This document shows positions 8,665 through 16,788 of a stretch of 64,000 bases of DNA, piece after piece. The stretch's first letter is position 1. Each line of letters opens with the position of its first letter. A model generated the notes under the pieces. It saw only the letters and a list, made by a program, of their open reading frames with translations, had not been told where the DNA came from and made no database searches. Source of the stretch: Vibrio sinaloensis DSM 21326 (lineage in GTDB: Bacteria > Pseudomonadota > Gammaproteobacteria > Enterobacterales > Vibrionaceae); the NCBI RefSeq assembly GCF_000189275.1, contig NZ_AEVT01000031.1, positions 1 through 64,000 on the forward strand. Reading direction: 5' to 3'. Made by a program: the position numbers and the translations under genes.

Positions 8665-9561
8665 CTAACACCAACGAGGCGGCGTGTGTTTTGCTAACCA
8701 CTCGACTAAGCGCAAGATATTGGGCTGCTCCGTACCTGCTGGGGTCATTAAATAATACCCGTTGCCAGATAGAACACACTCATCGAAAGGCTGAACCAAG
8801 CGGTTCAGTTTAAGATCCCTTTCCGCTAACACCAGATCCCCCACCGCAATGCCATAGCCCAGTTGAGCAGCGCCTACCGCTTGATCTAACGTTGCAAACG
8901 TCTGGTTACGAGAGGACTTTTTCAGTTGCGGGGCAAAAGCCTCCAACCATAAATACCAATCGGTTTGTTCGACATTCGCATGTAACCAAGGTAATTCCGC
9001 TAAGGCACCCACTTTATCTTCGAATGTTTGGCTCACTTCTGGCCAAAGTTCTGGAGAACAGAGTGGAGACAAGCGTTCTTCGAACAACAACACTTGGTTA
9101 GTCGTTTTATTCTTGATCGCTTTCCCATACAAAATAGCCATATCAAAACTATCGAAATTGGGCGAAGACTGATGTTTGTTAGTGGATGTGAGCTCGACGT
9201 TAATATCAGGGAACTGCTGATGAAACTCCGCTAACCGCCCAAGCAACCATGAGGTAATACAGGTGGGAGCATTTAATCGAATGGTATTAGCACCATCGGC
9301 TACGTCCGTAATGGCTTTTCTCAACTGATTTACAATCTCTTCGGCGCAAACCACAAAACGCTCACCTTCGGGTGTCAGTGACAACCCCCTCGCATGTCGA
9401 TGAAACAGCGCTACGCCTATCAAAGCTTCGAGTGTCTGGATCTGGCGACTCATTGCGCCTTGGGTCATGTTCATCGCTTCAGCGGCATGGGTAAAATTCA
9501 AGTGCTGTGCGGTCGCAAGAAATACCTGTAACTGTTTCGTTGAAGGGAGTCGATTCATCAT
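8665..9561 (-). CDS. LysR-family transcriptional regulator
   Basis: 298 residues: N-terminal winged helix-turn-helix (NFTHAAEAMNMTQGAMSRQI at about 22-41) and a LysR substrate-binding domain. The sequence LFHRHARGLSLTPEG and the NAPTCITSWLLGRL start of the effector domain place it in the GcvA-like group. It diverges from the aminotransferase at 9711 with a 149-bp spacer, so that gene and the binding protein behind it are its likely targets. The effector is not evident; an amino acid is a reasonable guess from the neighbours. Confidence 0.88.
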   Translation of the reverse strand: MMNRLPSTKQLQVFLATAQHLNFTHAAEAMNMTQGAMSRQIQTLEALIGVALFHRHARGLSLTPEGERFVVCAEEIVNQLRKAITDVADGANTIRLNAPTCITSWLLGRLAEFHQQFPDINVELTSTNKHQSSPNFDSFDMAILYGKAIKNKTTNQVLLFEERLSPLCSPELWPEVSQTFEDKVGALAELPWLHANVEQTDWYLWLEAFAPQLKKSSRNQTFATLDQAVGAAQLGYGIAVGDLVLAERDLKLNRLVQPFDECVLSGNGYYLMTPAGTEQPNILRLVEWLAKHTPPRWC

Positions 9562-9710
9562 ACCTATGAGCCATGAGTTTTTAACATAGCTACTATGTAT
9601 TAATTTCGCTTCTCCGCCAAGCCTTTATTGACTAGATTAACAACCAGAAAGAATAATAATTCACTAACAGACGTTTTTGGTGACTACCTAGAAATAAAGA
9701 GAGATCAAAG

Positions 9711-10790
9711 ATGATTTCACTGGCTGAAAAATTAGCGCCTGAGAGCATAAAAAAATTAATACCTTATCAGTCTGCTAGACGAATTGGTGGCAATGGGCGC
9801 CTATGGCTTAATGCCAACGAGTTAGAACAATCTATCCTTTACGAGGAAAGCCAAGACGACTACACGCGCTACCCAGATTTTCTTCCTCATGATATTGCGA
9901 CGGCGTATCAGGCATACTGCCAAACTAACCAACCCACGATGGCTGTGCGTGGTGCAGATGAAGCGATAGACCTCCTTATTCGCACATTCTGTAAACCGGG
10001 GCAGGATAAAATCGCTATCTGCTCACCGACTTACGCTATGTATGAGTTTTGTGCAGAGTCCCTCTCCATTGATGTCATTGATGTTCCTTTGCTTGCGCCG
10101 GACTTCTCTGTGGACATCAATGGGGTGGTTCAAGCGGCCGAACAGGCTAATTTGGTCTTTCTCTGTTCACCCAATAACCCGACGGGCCAACCACTCAAAA
10201 AACAATCCATAGAGACGATTTTGCAGCAAACTCAACAAGATGCCATCGTGGTTGTAGACGAAGCTTATATTGAGTTTGAACTGAGTGAAAGCGTGGTTGA
10301 CTTAGTGGGTCACTATCCAAACTTGGTGGTGATCAGAACATTGTCTAAAGCCTTCGGCTTAGCCGCGGTACGATGCGGTTTTATCATCGCATGTGAAGCC
10401 ATCATGTCGTTTGTCTCAAAGCTCGTTCCTCCCTACCCTATGCCAGATAGTTCATCTCGCATCGTAATCAATGCGTTGAGTGAACAGGGCTTAGCGAAAG
10501 TCGCTCAATCGACGTCAAGGTTAAACAAAACACGAGAGCAATTTATTCACCATATCGCAGAATTGGAGTGGATTGAGCACACCTACCCCTCCTCAGCCAA
10601 TTTTGTGTTGGTACGAACCAAACCGTCGGTGGCCTTGTTCGATTATTTACTCCGACAAGGTATCGTCACTCGAAATCAAGCGCATGAACCGAGCTTGCAG
10701 CATTGTGTCAGAATCACGATAGGCTCAGAAGAAACCATGCGGGAAGTCGCTGAGATCATTAGCAATTACCCTTATAATGTAACCAAATAA
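9711..10790 (+). CDS. HisC-like PLP-dependent aminotransferase
   Basis: Class I/II aminotransferase of the histidinol-phosphate aminotransferase group, 359 residues. The PLP lysine is Lys213 in RTLSKAFGLAAVRCGF, the Asp of VVVDEAYIEFE contacts the ring nitrogen, and SPNNPTGQP is the substrate-loop motif. No other histidine biosynthesis gene is near. It is followed 10 bp later by an amino acid binding protein and diverges from a LysR gene, so it is more likely a catabolic or specialised aminotransferase for an imported amino acid than the biosynthetic HisC. Substrate unknown. Confidence 0.85.
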   Translation: MISLAEKLAPESIKKLIPYQSARRIGGNGRLWLNANELEQSILYEESQDDYTRYPDFLPHDIATAYQAYCQTNQPTMAVRGADEAIDLLIRTFCKPGQDKIAICSPTYAMYEFCAESLSIDVIDVPLLAPDFSVDINGVVQAAEQANLVFLCSPNNPTGQPLKKQSIETILQQTQQDAIVVVDEAYIEFELSESVVDLVGHYPNLVVIRTLSKAFGLAAVRCGFIIACEAIMSFVSKLVPPYPMPDSSSRIVINALSEQGLAKVAQSTSRLNKTREQFIHHIAELEWIEHTYPSSANFVLVRTKPSVALFDYLLRQGIVTRNQAHEPSLQHCVRITIGSEETMREVAEIISNYPYNVTK

Positions 10791-10800
10791 AAGGCTTATC

Positions 10801-11583
10801 ATGAAGAAACTACTGACCATAATCGCCTGCGCCTCAACACTCATTTCAACGTCTGCATTGGCAAACAAACCTGTGCGACTGGCTTCTGATTTTACCTACC
10901 CGCCTTTCAACTACATGGATGCGGACGGAAAACCGGCTGGTTTTGATATCGAGATTGCCGATGCTCTATGCAAAGAGGCGAAGCTTACGTGCACTTGGGT
11001 ATCACAAAGTTGGGACTCTTTGATTCCAAGCTTAATGGCTCGTAAATCTGACGTGATTATGGCCTCAATGCGCATCACTGAAGAACGTAAACAGCGTGTT
11101 CTGTTTACCGATAAGTACTACCAAACCCCAGCACGTTTCGTTGCCGCCAAGTCAGAGCCTGTAAGCATTTCAAAGCAAGGATTAAAAGGCAAAGTTATTG
11201 GAGTACAAACAGGGACAATCCATGACCGATACGTCACTGACATGTTTGGTGATGTCGCCGAGATCAAACGCTATAACGGCCAAGATGAAGTGTACATTGA
11301 TATGCAAAATGGTCGTCTAGACGTGACCTTTGGTAACTCGGATCAACTTTCACTGGCTTTCCTAGACAAAGAGATCGGCAAAGGGTTTGAGTTTGTAGGT
11401 CAAGCGGTCACTGACAAAGCGTACATTGGTGAAGGCACTGCTCTTGCTATGCGCAAGAACGACGAAGCATTAGCAGGCAAATTCAACCAAGCGATTAAAG
11501 CCATCCGCAACAACGGCACTTACGACAAAATTGCAGCAAAATACTTCTCGTTCGATATTTATGGTGAAGAGTTAAGTAAGTAG
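10801..11583 (+). CDS. ABC transporter periplasmic amino acid binding protein
   Basis: Family 3 extracellular solute-binding protein, 260 residues, with a signal peptide ending in TSALA (about 1-21). The mature start VRLASDFTYPPFNYMDADGK, the GFDIEIADALC segment and SWDSLIPSLMARKSDVIMAS are those of the HisJ/ArgT lysine-arginine-ornithine/histidine group. Unusually there is no permease or ATPase gene beside it; it may serve a transporter encoded elsewhere or act as a sensor partner. Probably co-transcribed with the aminotransferase and ended by the hairpin at 11601. Confidence 0.88.
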   Translation: MKKLLTIIACASTLISTSALANKPVRLASDFTYPPFNYMDADGKPAGFDIEIADALCKEAKLTCTWVSQSWDSLIPSLMARKSDVIMASMRITEERKQRVLFTDKYYQTPARFVAAKSEPVSISKQGLKGKVIGVQTGTIHDRYVTDMFGDVAEIKRYNGQDEVYIDMQNGRLDVTFGNSDQLSLAFLDKEIGKGFEFVGQAVTDKAYIGEGTALAMRKNDEALAGKFNQAIKAIRNNGTYDKIAAKYFSFDIYGEELSK

Positions 11584-11600
11584 CATTTATCTAAAAGCAA

Positions 11601-11626
11601 AAAGCCCCATGATTGGGGCTTTTTCT
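11601..11626. terminator. Bidirectional intrinsic terminator
   Basis: AAAGCCCC and GGGGCTTT arms with a 6-nt loop, A-rich before and TTTTTC after. It lies between the convergent binding-protein gene and yccF and can serve both. Confidence 0.85.
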
Positions 11627-11635
11627 GTTACTACA

Positions 11636-12064
11636 CTACTTTGAGTAACGGGCCATTGCGGCTTGCTCTTTAGGCACCACGGTTTTGCCAATCGGTGCCA
11701 ATGAAATGTAGGCCAGTTTTAAATGCTGCAGGGCAAACGGAATACCGATGATGGTAACAAAACACGCAACCGCAGACAGAATATGCCCAATTGCTAGCCA
11801 AATCCCTGCCAGTAGGAACCAAACCACATTACCAATCACGCCCAACGGACTGGTGCCAATATCCATCTCATTCGTTAACTCATCTCGCCCAATCACCTCT
11901 TGGCCAAATGGGAAAAACGAGAAATTACCGATCACAAAACATGCTCGGCCCCATGGAATTCCGATGATGCTTATAAAACAGATCAGCCCCACCAGCCACC
12001 AAGCTAGTCCCATGAAGATACCACCACACAGGAACCAAATGATATTACCGAGTGTTTTCAACAC
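11636..12064 (-). CDS. yccF: YccF-family inner membrane protein
   Basis: 142-residue polytopic membrane protein of the YccF (DUF307) family, with two similar halves: GNIIWFLCGGIFMGLAWWLV...SIIGIPWGRACF and GNVVWFLLAGIWLAIGHIL...TIIGIPFALQHLKL. The internal duplication and the two GIP(W/F) motifs are characteristic. The start is GTG at 12064, with AAGGAGA seven bases upstream; an overlapping ATG is out of frame. Function unknown in the family. Confidence 0.9.
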   Translation of the reverse strand: MLKTLGNIIWFLCGGIFMGLAWWLVGLICFISIIGIPWGRACFVIGNFSFFPFGQEVIGRDELTNEMDIGTSPLGVIGNVVWFLLAGIWLAIGHILSAVACFVTIIGIPFALQHLKLAYISLAPIGKTVVPKEQAAMARYSK

Positions 12065-12088
12065 ATTATTTCTCCTTATTAGAAAACC

Positions 12089-12382
12089 CTAACCATAGAC
12101 GTTTTCAAAATGTTCTACAGTAGGAAATGGCTCATAAAAATGGTGTAAAAGTGCTTTCCATTCCTGATATTGAGCAGACTGCCTAAACCCTTGCTCATGG
12201 TCTTCTAACGTTTGCCAGTTCACTAACAAAATGTAGCGACTGGGATTTTCAATACATCTTTGCAGTTGATGGGAAATGTAACCCTTCATTGAAGAGATGA
12301 TCGTTTGAGCTTTAGTAAAGTTTTGCTCGAACTCCGCCTCCAAATTAGGTTTCACATCCAGTATTGCGACTTCCAGTATCAT
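12089..12382 (-). CDS. Antibiotic biosynthesis monooxygenase-domain protein
   Basis: 97 residues with a single ABM/dimeric ferredoxin-like domain: a beta strand at MILEVAILDVKP, then an acidic helix, and RYILLVNWQTLEDHEQGFRQS in the middle. Proteins of this fold act as small monooxygenases, heme-degrading enzymes or non-enzymatic dimers; no specific residue set lets me choose. AAGGA precedes the ATG. It lies between yccF and a TauE-type permease, all on the same strand, but with no obvious functional link. Confidence 0.8.
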   Translation of the reverse strand: MILEVAILDVKPNLEAEFEQNFTKAQTIISSMKGYISHQLQRCIENPSRYILLVNWQTLEDHEQGFRQSAQYQEWKALLHHFYEPFPTVEHFENVYG

Positions 12383-12417
12383 AGTTTTTCCTTAACCTAA
12401 GATGAACAGTGATAAAT

Positions 12418-13149
12418 TTATTGCATCAATCCTTGCCAAACTGCTGTTGCACCACTGACAGTACACAGCAGTAATGCCCCAGTGCGGATTTTCTCTTTCG
12501 GCAAAGAATGGGTCGTCAGTTGTGCCAGTTTATAGCCCAACCAAGACGCTGGGATAAGAGGAATCGAAATCCACACGTGGTGCCAAGTGAAGAACCCCGC
12601 AGGGATTTGAATAATCAATGAGATGATGGAGCTAAAAACGAAAAACGCAGACAAATTCCCGCGCAATTGATTGGCTTCTTGATGCTGTAAAAGCAAAGCC
12701 ATCGGTGGTCCCCCGATAGCAGAGCTGGTGCCAAAGAAGCCAGAGAAAAACCCCGCGACACCCATGCGAGTGGGCGTAGGTTCAATACGAAATGGCAATA
12801 GGCTCACGGCAACAGCAAACAACACCAAAAGCCCAAGCCACAACGCCAGCAGCTCAGTCGAGACCATCACCAATAATACGCCACCAGCAATGGACCCTGG
12901 TACGCGTCCAATTAGCGCCATTTTCAATCCACCGATTTCGACACTCGCACGGTGCTTCAAGGCATTTAGAATCGAGATAAACAGCGCAACCAAACAGATT
13001 GGAGCCGGAACATAGTCTGGAGAAACAAGAATTAGCAAAGGCGCTGCCACAATGGCAAGCCCAAAGCCAATGGCAGTTTGAACGAACGAACCGAGGAAAA
13101 TTAAAAATGCCGCAATCAATGCTGGTTGCGTGACCCATTCAGCAAACAT
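12418..13149 (-). CDS. TauE/SafE-family membrane permease
   Basis: About 243 residues, eight predicted membrane helices, from the sulfite exporter TauE/SafE family of anion permeases. The family pattern is FLGSFVQTAIGFGLAIVAAP in the first half and a similar GFFSGFFGTSSAIGGPPMALL in the second. The frame extends to a TTG at 13170, but the ATG at 13149 is the first conventional start; neither has a strong Shine-Dalgarno sequence. Substrate is unknown; family members move sulfite, sulfoacetate, taurine or other organic sulfonates. Confidence 0.85.
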   Translation of the reverse strand: MFAEWVTQPALIAAFLIFLGSFVQTAIGFGLAIVAAPLLILVSPDYVPAPICLVALFISILNALKHRASVEIGGLKMALIGRVPGSIAGGVLLVMVSTELLALWLGLLVLFAVAVSLLPFRIEPTPTRMGVAGFFSGFFGTSSAIGGPPMALLLQHQEANQLRGNLSAFFVFSSIISLIIQIPAGFFTWHHVWISIPLIPASWLGYKLAQLTTHSLPKEKIRTGALLLCTVSGATAVWQGLMQ

Positions 13150-13259
13150 ATCGTTAATATCTAGTAACAAACAGAACCGTCATCATAATCTAACGCGATG
13201 AAATTGCGACCGATTATCGCGCTAAACCGACAAATATTTCCCGCTTGAGAAAACCAGGC

Positions 13260-14513
13260 TCACTCGCCAAGCCAGCGAGTAATGAATTGCCTGTGAGGGT
13301 CATACATTTGAGTTTGCTTGTCGAGATTAAAACGTCGCGATGGATTCGGATCAGCGCCCACACCAGCAAGGTACTGCCAGTTGCCCCAATTAGAGGCGAC
13401 ATCATAATCGATTAACTGAGTTTCGAAGTAAGCGGCGCCATATCGCCAATCCATATCTAGCTCATGGATCAAACAACTGGCTGCGAGCTGACGACCTCGG
13501 TTCGATAGGTAACCCGTGGCGTGCAGTTGCTTCATGCAAGCGTTGACTATCGCAAAGTCCGTTTCTCCTTTCGTCCAGCGATGAAACTTACTTTGATCCA
13601 AAGGCTTAGTCACGGTTGATGCAGTGATTCCTGAGCGAGCGAACAGCAAAGCACCATGTTTCATGGCATACCAATAGAAGTACTCACGCCACAGAAGCTC
13701 AAACACAATCCAATACGTCGACTCATTCGCGCCTATCTCATGTTCATAACGCTGAATGTACGCCACGAGTTGCGCCGGAGACAAACAGCCAAGCGCAAGC
13801 CAAGGGGAAAATTTGGTCGAATAACTCTTGCCCACCAACCCATTTCGAGTCTGTTTATAATGACTGGCAAAGTCGTGGCTAAAGTACCACTGACAGTGCT
13901 GCTGGCCGGCCGTTTCTCCTCCTAGATAATCCACGCGAGGGTCTGCTTGATGAGGTTGGCTCCTCTCTTCTGGTGGTAAAGGCGTTGATGGTAGCTCGCT
14001 GACCGGTAGCAGATCGCGAGTATTAACAGGCTCCATGCACTTGCGAAAGCGCGTAAAGGTGGCGGGAAGTTGAGCTAAAGTGAAAGGCAACTGCGATTCT
14101 TGAAACAGGCTATTTACCGACAGGCTAACGACCTTAAGGTAGGGAAATTGCTGCTTCAGCGTGTGCATCTGCTTAGTTTCATCCCAACCCGCACAGCGAT
14201 TAACATACAAGTGAGTGACGTTATATTGCTCAATTAAACTCGGTAGTGTCTGCTCAGCTGTTTGATGAATAACCGCCAAGCGCTGTCCTTGCTTAGCCAA
14301 CGAATGGTTGAGATCCTGTAGGGCTTGATCAACAAATCGGAGCCGATGAGCGCCGAGTTGTTGTTGGCCAGAGAATTGAGCCAAAAAGGGAGTCAGTTGA
14401 GGATAAAGGTAAACACAAATCAGTTGGTCAACCTCGCTAGCAGCCTCTGTGAGTAGTGGGTTATCGGCCACTCTTAAATCGTTGGTAAACCAGTACAAGC
14501 CTGTCTTGTGCAT
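13260..14513 (-). CDS. DASH-type cryptochrome / photolyase
   Basis: 417 residues from the ATG at 14513, with GGGAAGA next to it and AGAAGGGAG slightly further out. N-terminal photolyase alpha/beta domain (GLYWFTNDLRVADNPLL) and C-terminal FAD-binding helical domain. The DASH subgroup is indicated by YDVASNWGNWQYLAGVGADP, the following RRFNLDKQ and the C-terminal MYDP. Family members repair cyclobutane dimers in single-stranded DNA or act as blue-light sensors. It stands alone, between the TauE permease and the MFS gene. Confidence 0.9.
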   Translation of the reverse strand: MHKTGLYWFTNDLRVADNPLLTEAASEVDQLICVYLYPQLTPFLAQFSGQQQLGAHRLRFVDQALQDLNHSLAKQGQRLAVIHQTAEQTLPSLIEQYNVTHLYVNRCAGWDETKQMHTLKQQFPYLKVVSLSVNSLFQESQLPFTLAQLPATFTRFRKCMEPVNTRDLLPVSELPSTPLPPEERSQPHQADPRVDYLGGETAGQQHCQWYFSHDFASHYKQTRNGLVGKSYSTKFSPWLALGCLSPAQLVAYIQRYEHEIGANESTYWIVFELLWREYFYWYAMKHGALLFARSGITASTVTKPLDQSKFHRWTKGETDFAIVNACMKQLHATGYLSNRGRQLAASCLIHELDMDWRYGAAYFETQLIDYDVASNWGNWQYLAGVGADPNPSRRFNLDKQTQMYDPHRQFITRWLGE

Positions 14514-14609
14514 TCTTCCCACTCCCTTCTGAGTTAACAAACAAAAAATGATGGTTTGTCAGTCAGATATACGCAGAAGGGAGTCGTTTGGTTTTATTGC
14601 TTCAATACC

Positions 14610-15821
14610 CTAAGCTAACGCGACACGGCGAATAGGCTTGTCATTAATAGGTAAGTGAATCAATGCGGCTGCAAATGCCAAGACCACCGTTGACCACCAA
14701 ATTGGTTCGTATGACCCGTAGTAATCATAGATTCTCCCCCCTACCCAAGCGCCTAAAAAGCTGCCGACTTGGTGAGTGAAAAAGACTAAGCCGTACAAGG
14801 TCGATAGGTACTTAGCACCGAATATTTGTCTGACAAGTCCGGAGGTTAATGGCACGGTACCCAACCAGCAAAAGCCAATTGCCCCACCAAAAATTGCAGC
14901 GGTGTGTTCGGTCACAGGTAAGGTGACGAACGCACCGATAACGATCGTACGCACAATGTAGAGCGCCGACATCACATGACGTTTGCTGAACTTATCGCCC
15001 ATCACGCCCCAAAAATAAGAGCCAAAAATATTGAAAACACCCACATAAGCCAGTGCCATCGCCGCTGTTGAGGCTGGCAGCTGTTTATCGGCTAAGTAAC
15101 TTGGTAGGTGAGTCGCAATAAACATGACGTGAAAGCCACAAACGAAAAAGCCCATGTGGATTAGCCAGTAACCTTTGTGTGAAAAGGCCTCTTTCAGCGC
15201 TTGTTGTAATGTCTGGTGCTCATCGCTCGCTGAGGCACTTTGCGATGCTTGCGATGGCTTCGCCCCTTTCATAAACAAAGCAAACGCAATCATGGTACTG
15301 CACAAAATGGCAAATCCTTGTAGAGCGCCTTGCCAGCCAAAATCACTCAGCATTGCCTGAGCACCCGGAATCATAGCGAACATGCCAAAAGATCCAGCGG
15401 CCGTGGTTAAACCAAACGTTTTTGCGGTATGTTCTGCTGGAACAACTTTAGCTACGGCACCCAAAACTATCACGTAGCTGGTCGCACTCAAGCCAAGGCC
15501 AACCAACACACCGAGAGAGAGGTATAGAACACTCGGTTCAACCGCAATCGATGTTAAGTACAAACCTAAACCATAGGCAATCGCACCCAGTATAATGATT
15601 CGCTTAGCACCGAAACGATCCGCCGCCATACCAACAAACGGCTGGAAAACACCAAATAGCAGATTTTGCAGTGCAATAGCGAAGCTAAAGAACTCACGGC
15701 CAGTTTGGAAATGGTCCGAAATCGGCATCATAAAAATACCGAAAGATTGTCTAATACCAAGACACGTGATCAGGATGGCAATACCTAGCCAAACCATTAA
15801 AGGGAAACGGAAAATACTCAT
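14610..15821 (-). CDS. Major facilitator superfamily transporter
   Basis: 403 residues, 12 predicted membrane helices, MFS fold with GMAADRFGAKRI between helices 2 and 3 and GVMGDKFSKRHVM in the second half. The overall pattern resembles the monocarboxylate/oxalate-formate antiporter group (early GIRQSFGIFMMPISDHFQ). The start is tightly coupled to the small His-tailed ORF upstream: that ORF ends 9 bp before this ATG, and its TAA stop forms part of the TAAGG Shine-Dalgarno sequence. Substrate unknown; the coupled His-rich protein raises the possibility of a metal or metal-chelate substrate. Confidence 0.88.
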   Translation of the reverse strand: MSIFRFPLMVWLGIAILITCLGIRQSFGIFMMPISDHFQTGREFFSFAIALQNLLFGVFQPFVGMAADRFGAKRIIILGAIAYGLGLYLTSIAVEPSVLYLSLGVLVGLGLSATSYVIVLGAVAKVVPAEHTAKTFGLTTAAGSFGMFAMIPGAQAMLSDFGWQGALQGFAILCSTMIAFALFMKGAKPSQASQSASASDEHQTLQQALKEAFSHKGYWLIHMGFFVCGFHVMFIATHLPSYLADKQLPASTAAMALAYVGVFNIFGSYFWGVMGDKFSKRHVMSALYIVRTIVIGAFVTLPVTEHTAAIFGGAIGFCWLGTVPLTSGLVRQIFGAKYLSTLYGLVFFTHQVGSFLGAWVGGRIYDYYGSYEPIWWSTVVLAFAAALIHLPINDKPIRRVALA

Positions 15822-15830
15822 GTTTTTGCC

Positions 15831-16010
15831 TTAGTGATGATGGTGGTGAGAGTGTTCGATGCCATCGGCAGATTGCTGATGACAGCCGCTATTGATCGCT
15901 TGCTGCGCCAACACTTCAAGCAATCGCGGAGAGTGATGAACGGCAAACAACGTGACCACCAGCAACAGGGTCATTCTCACAAGCTGAGCAAAAAGTGATT
16001 GAGAAAACAT
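15831..16010 (-). CDS. Small membrane protein with polyhistidine C terminus
   Basis: Predicted 59-residue protein from the ATG at 16010, with TGAGG about 8 bases upstream; an in-frame ATG at 16091 would add 27 residues without support. It has one hydrophobic segment (about 9-25, LVRMTLLLVVTLFAV), then HH, a CH pair and a C terminus of EHSHHHHH. The first part could be a signal anchor. The His-rich tail suggests metal binding, which is inference. Coupled to the downstream MFS gene. I do not recognise the family; the reality of the ORF rests on its Shine-Dalgarno sequence, membrane segment and coupling. Confidence 0.6.
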   Translation of the reverse strand: MFSQSLFAQLVRMTLLLVVTLFAVHHSPRLLEVLAQQAINSGCHQQSADGIEHSHHHHH

Positions 16011-16137
16011 GGTTTGTGCCTCAGCGTAGTCAATAAAAAGAGCGCGAAGTTTAGTGACTTCAATCACATGACTCAAATGACATTTGAGCAAGTAAGCTAT
16101 GCGAAAAATGCATAGTCATCAGCAATGGAGAAAGCGA

Positions 16138-16674
16138 GTGCTAGAGAAGGAAACCACAGGACTTATCGTCATCGATATCCAAGGCAAGTTGGCGCGTGTT
16201 GTCGACGACAGTGAAGGCATGATCAGTCAGTGTGAAAAACTGATTCAAGGCTGTCAGGTCTTAGGTCTGCCAGTGTTATGGCTAGAGCAAAACCCGCAAC
16301 GACTAGGGAGCACGGTCGAAGAACTGCGAACACTGCAAACACAACCCGTCTTTGAAAAGTTCACCTTTGACGGCTGCAAAGACGCCCATTTTGCTCAGGC
16401 ACTTGCTCAATCTGGCATTCAACACTGGTTGGTGTGTGGCATCGAAACTCATATCTGCGTCTACCAAACTGTTCAAAGCCTCATTGCCCTCGGTTATCAA
16501 GCTCATGTGGTCAGCGATTGCGTCTCATCTCGCAGTAAAGAAAGTAAGGCCTTAGCACTTAACAAGATGACTCAGTTAGGTGCCAAAACCACTAACGTAG
16601 AAATGTGTTTGTATGAAATTCTGCAAGATTGCCGCGCGCCAGAGTTCAAATCCATTCTTCAATTGATTAAGTAA
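16138..16674 (+). CDS. Isochorismatase-fold cysteine hydrolase
   Basis: 178 residues of the isochorismatase/nicotinamidase superfamily. The catalytic triad is visible as Asp13 (VIDIQGKL), Lys74 (FEKFTFDG) and Cys107 (ETHICVYQ). Closest in style to the YcaC-like group of hydrolases with unknown substrate. An ATG at 16099 is in frame but would add 13 basic residues; the GTG at 16138 is preceded by GGAGAAA and places the protein start right before the first strand, so I prefer it. Divergent from the His-tailed ORF/MFS pair. Confidence 0.87.
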   Translation: MLEKETTGLIVIDIQGKLARVVDDSEGMISQCEKLIQGCQVLGLPVLWLEQNPQRLGSTVEELRTLQTQPVFEKFTFDGCKDAHFAQALAQSGIQHWLVCGIETHICVYQTVQSLIALGYQAHVVSDCVSSRSKESKALALNKMTQLGAKTTNVEMCLYEILQDCRAPEFKSILQLIK

Positions 16675-16704
16675 ATTGGCTTTAAAATTGATTGTCGTCA
16701 AACG

Positions 16705-16744
16705 TACATCGTTTATACCCTTTAGTGCGATGTAAATTAGACAT
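16705..16744. repeat. Inverted repeat upstream of norR
   Basis: TACATCG at 16705-16711 and CGATGTA at 16738-16744, 26 bp apart. It sits in the 114-bp region between the isochorismatase gene and norR and could be an operator or a weak structure; nothing in it matches a site I know. Confidence 0.3.
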
Positions 16745-16788
16745 CAGCTTGCTAGGATGCGCTCACATTCAAACGCATCCTAAAGCTT

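Noticed and set aside
9711-10790. Biosynthetic hisC
   Set aside because: No other his gene is adjacent and the gene is paired with a binding protein and a LysR regulator.
15831-15860. Polyhistidine tail as a cloning tag
   Set aside because: The run is in a natural reading frame, irregular (HSHHHHH with mixed codons), and its TAA is part of the native MFS ribosome site; nothing vector-like is nearby.
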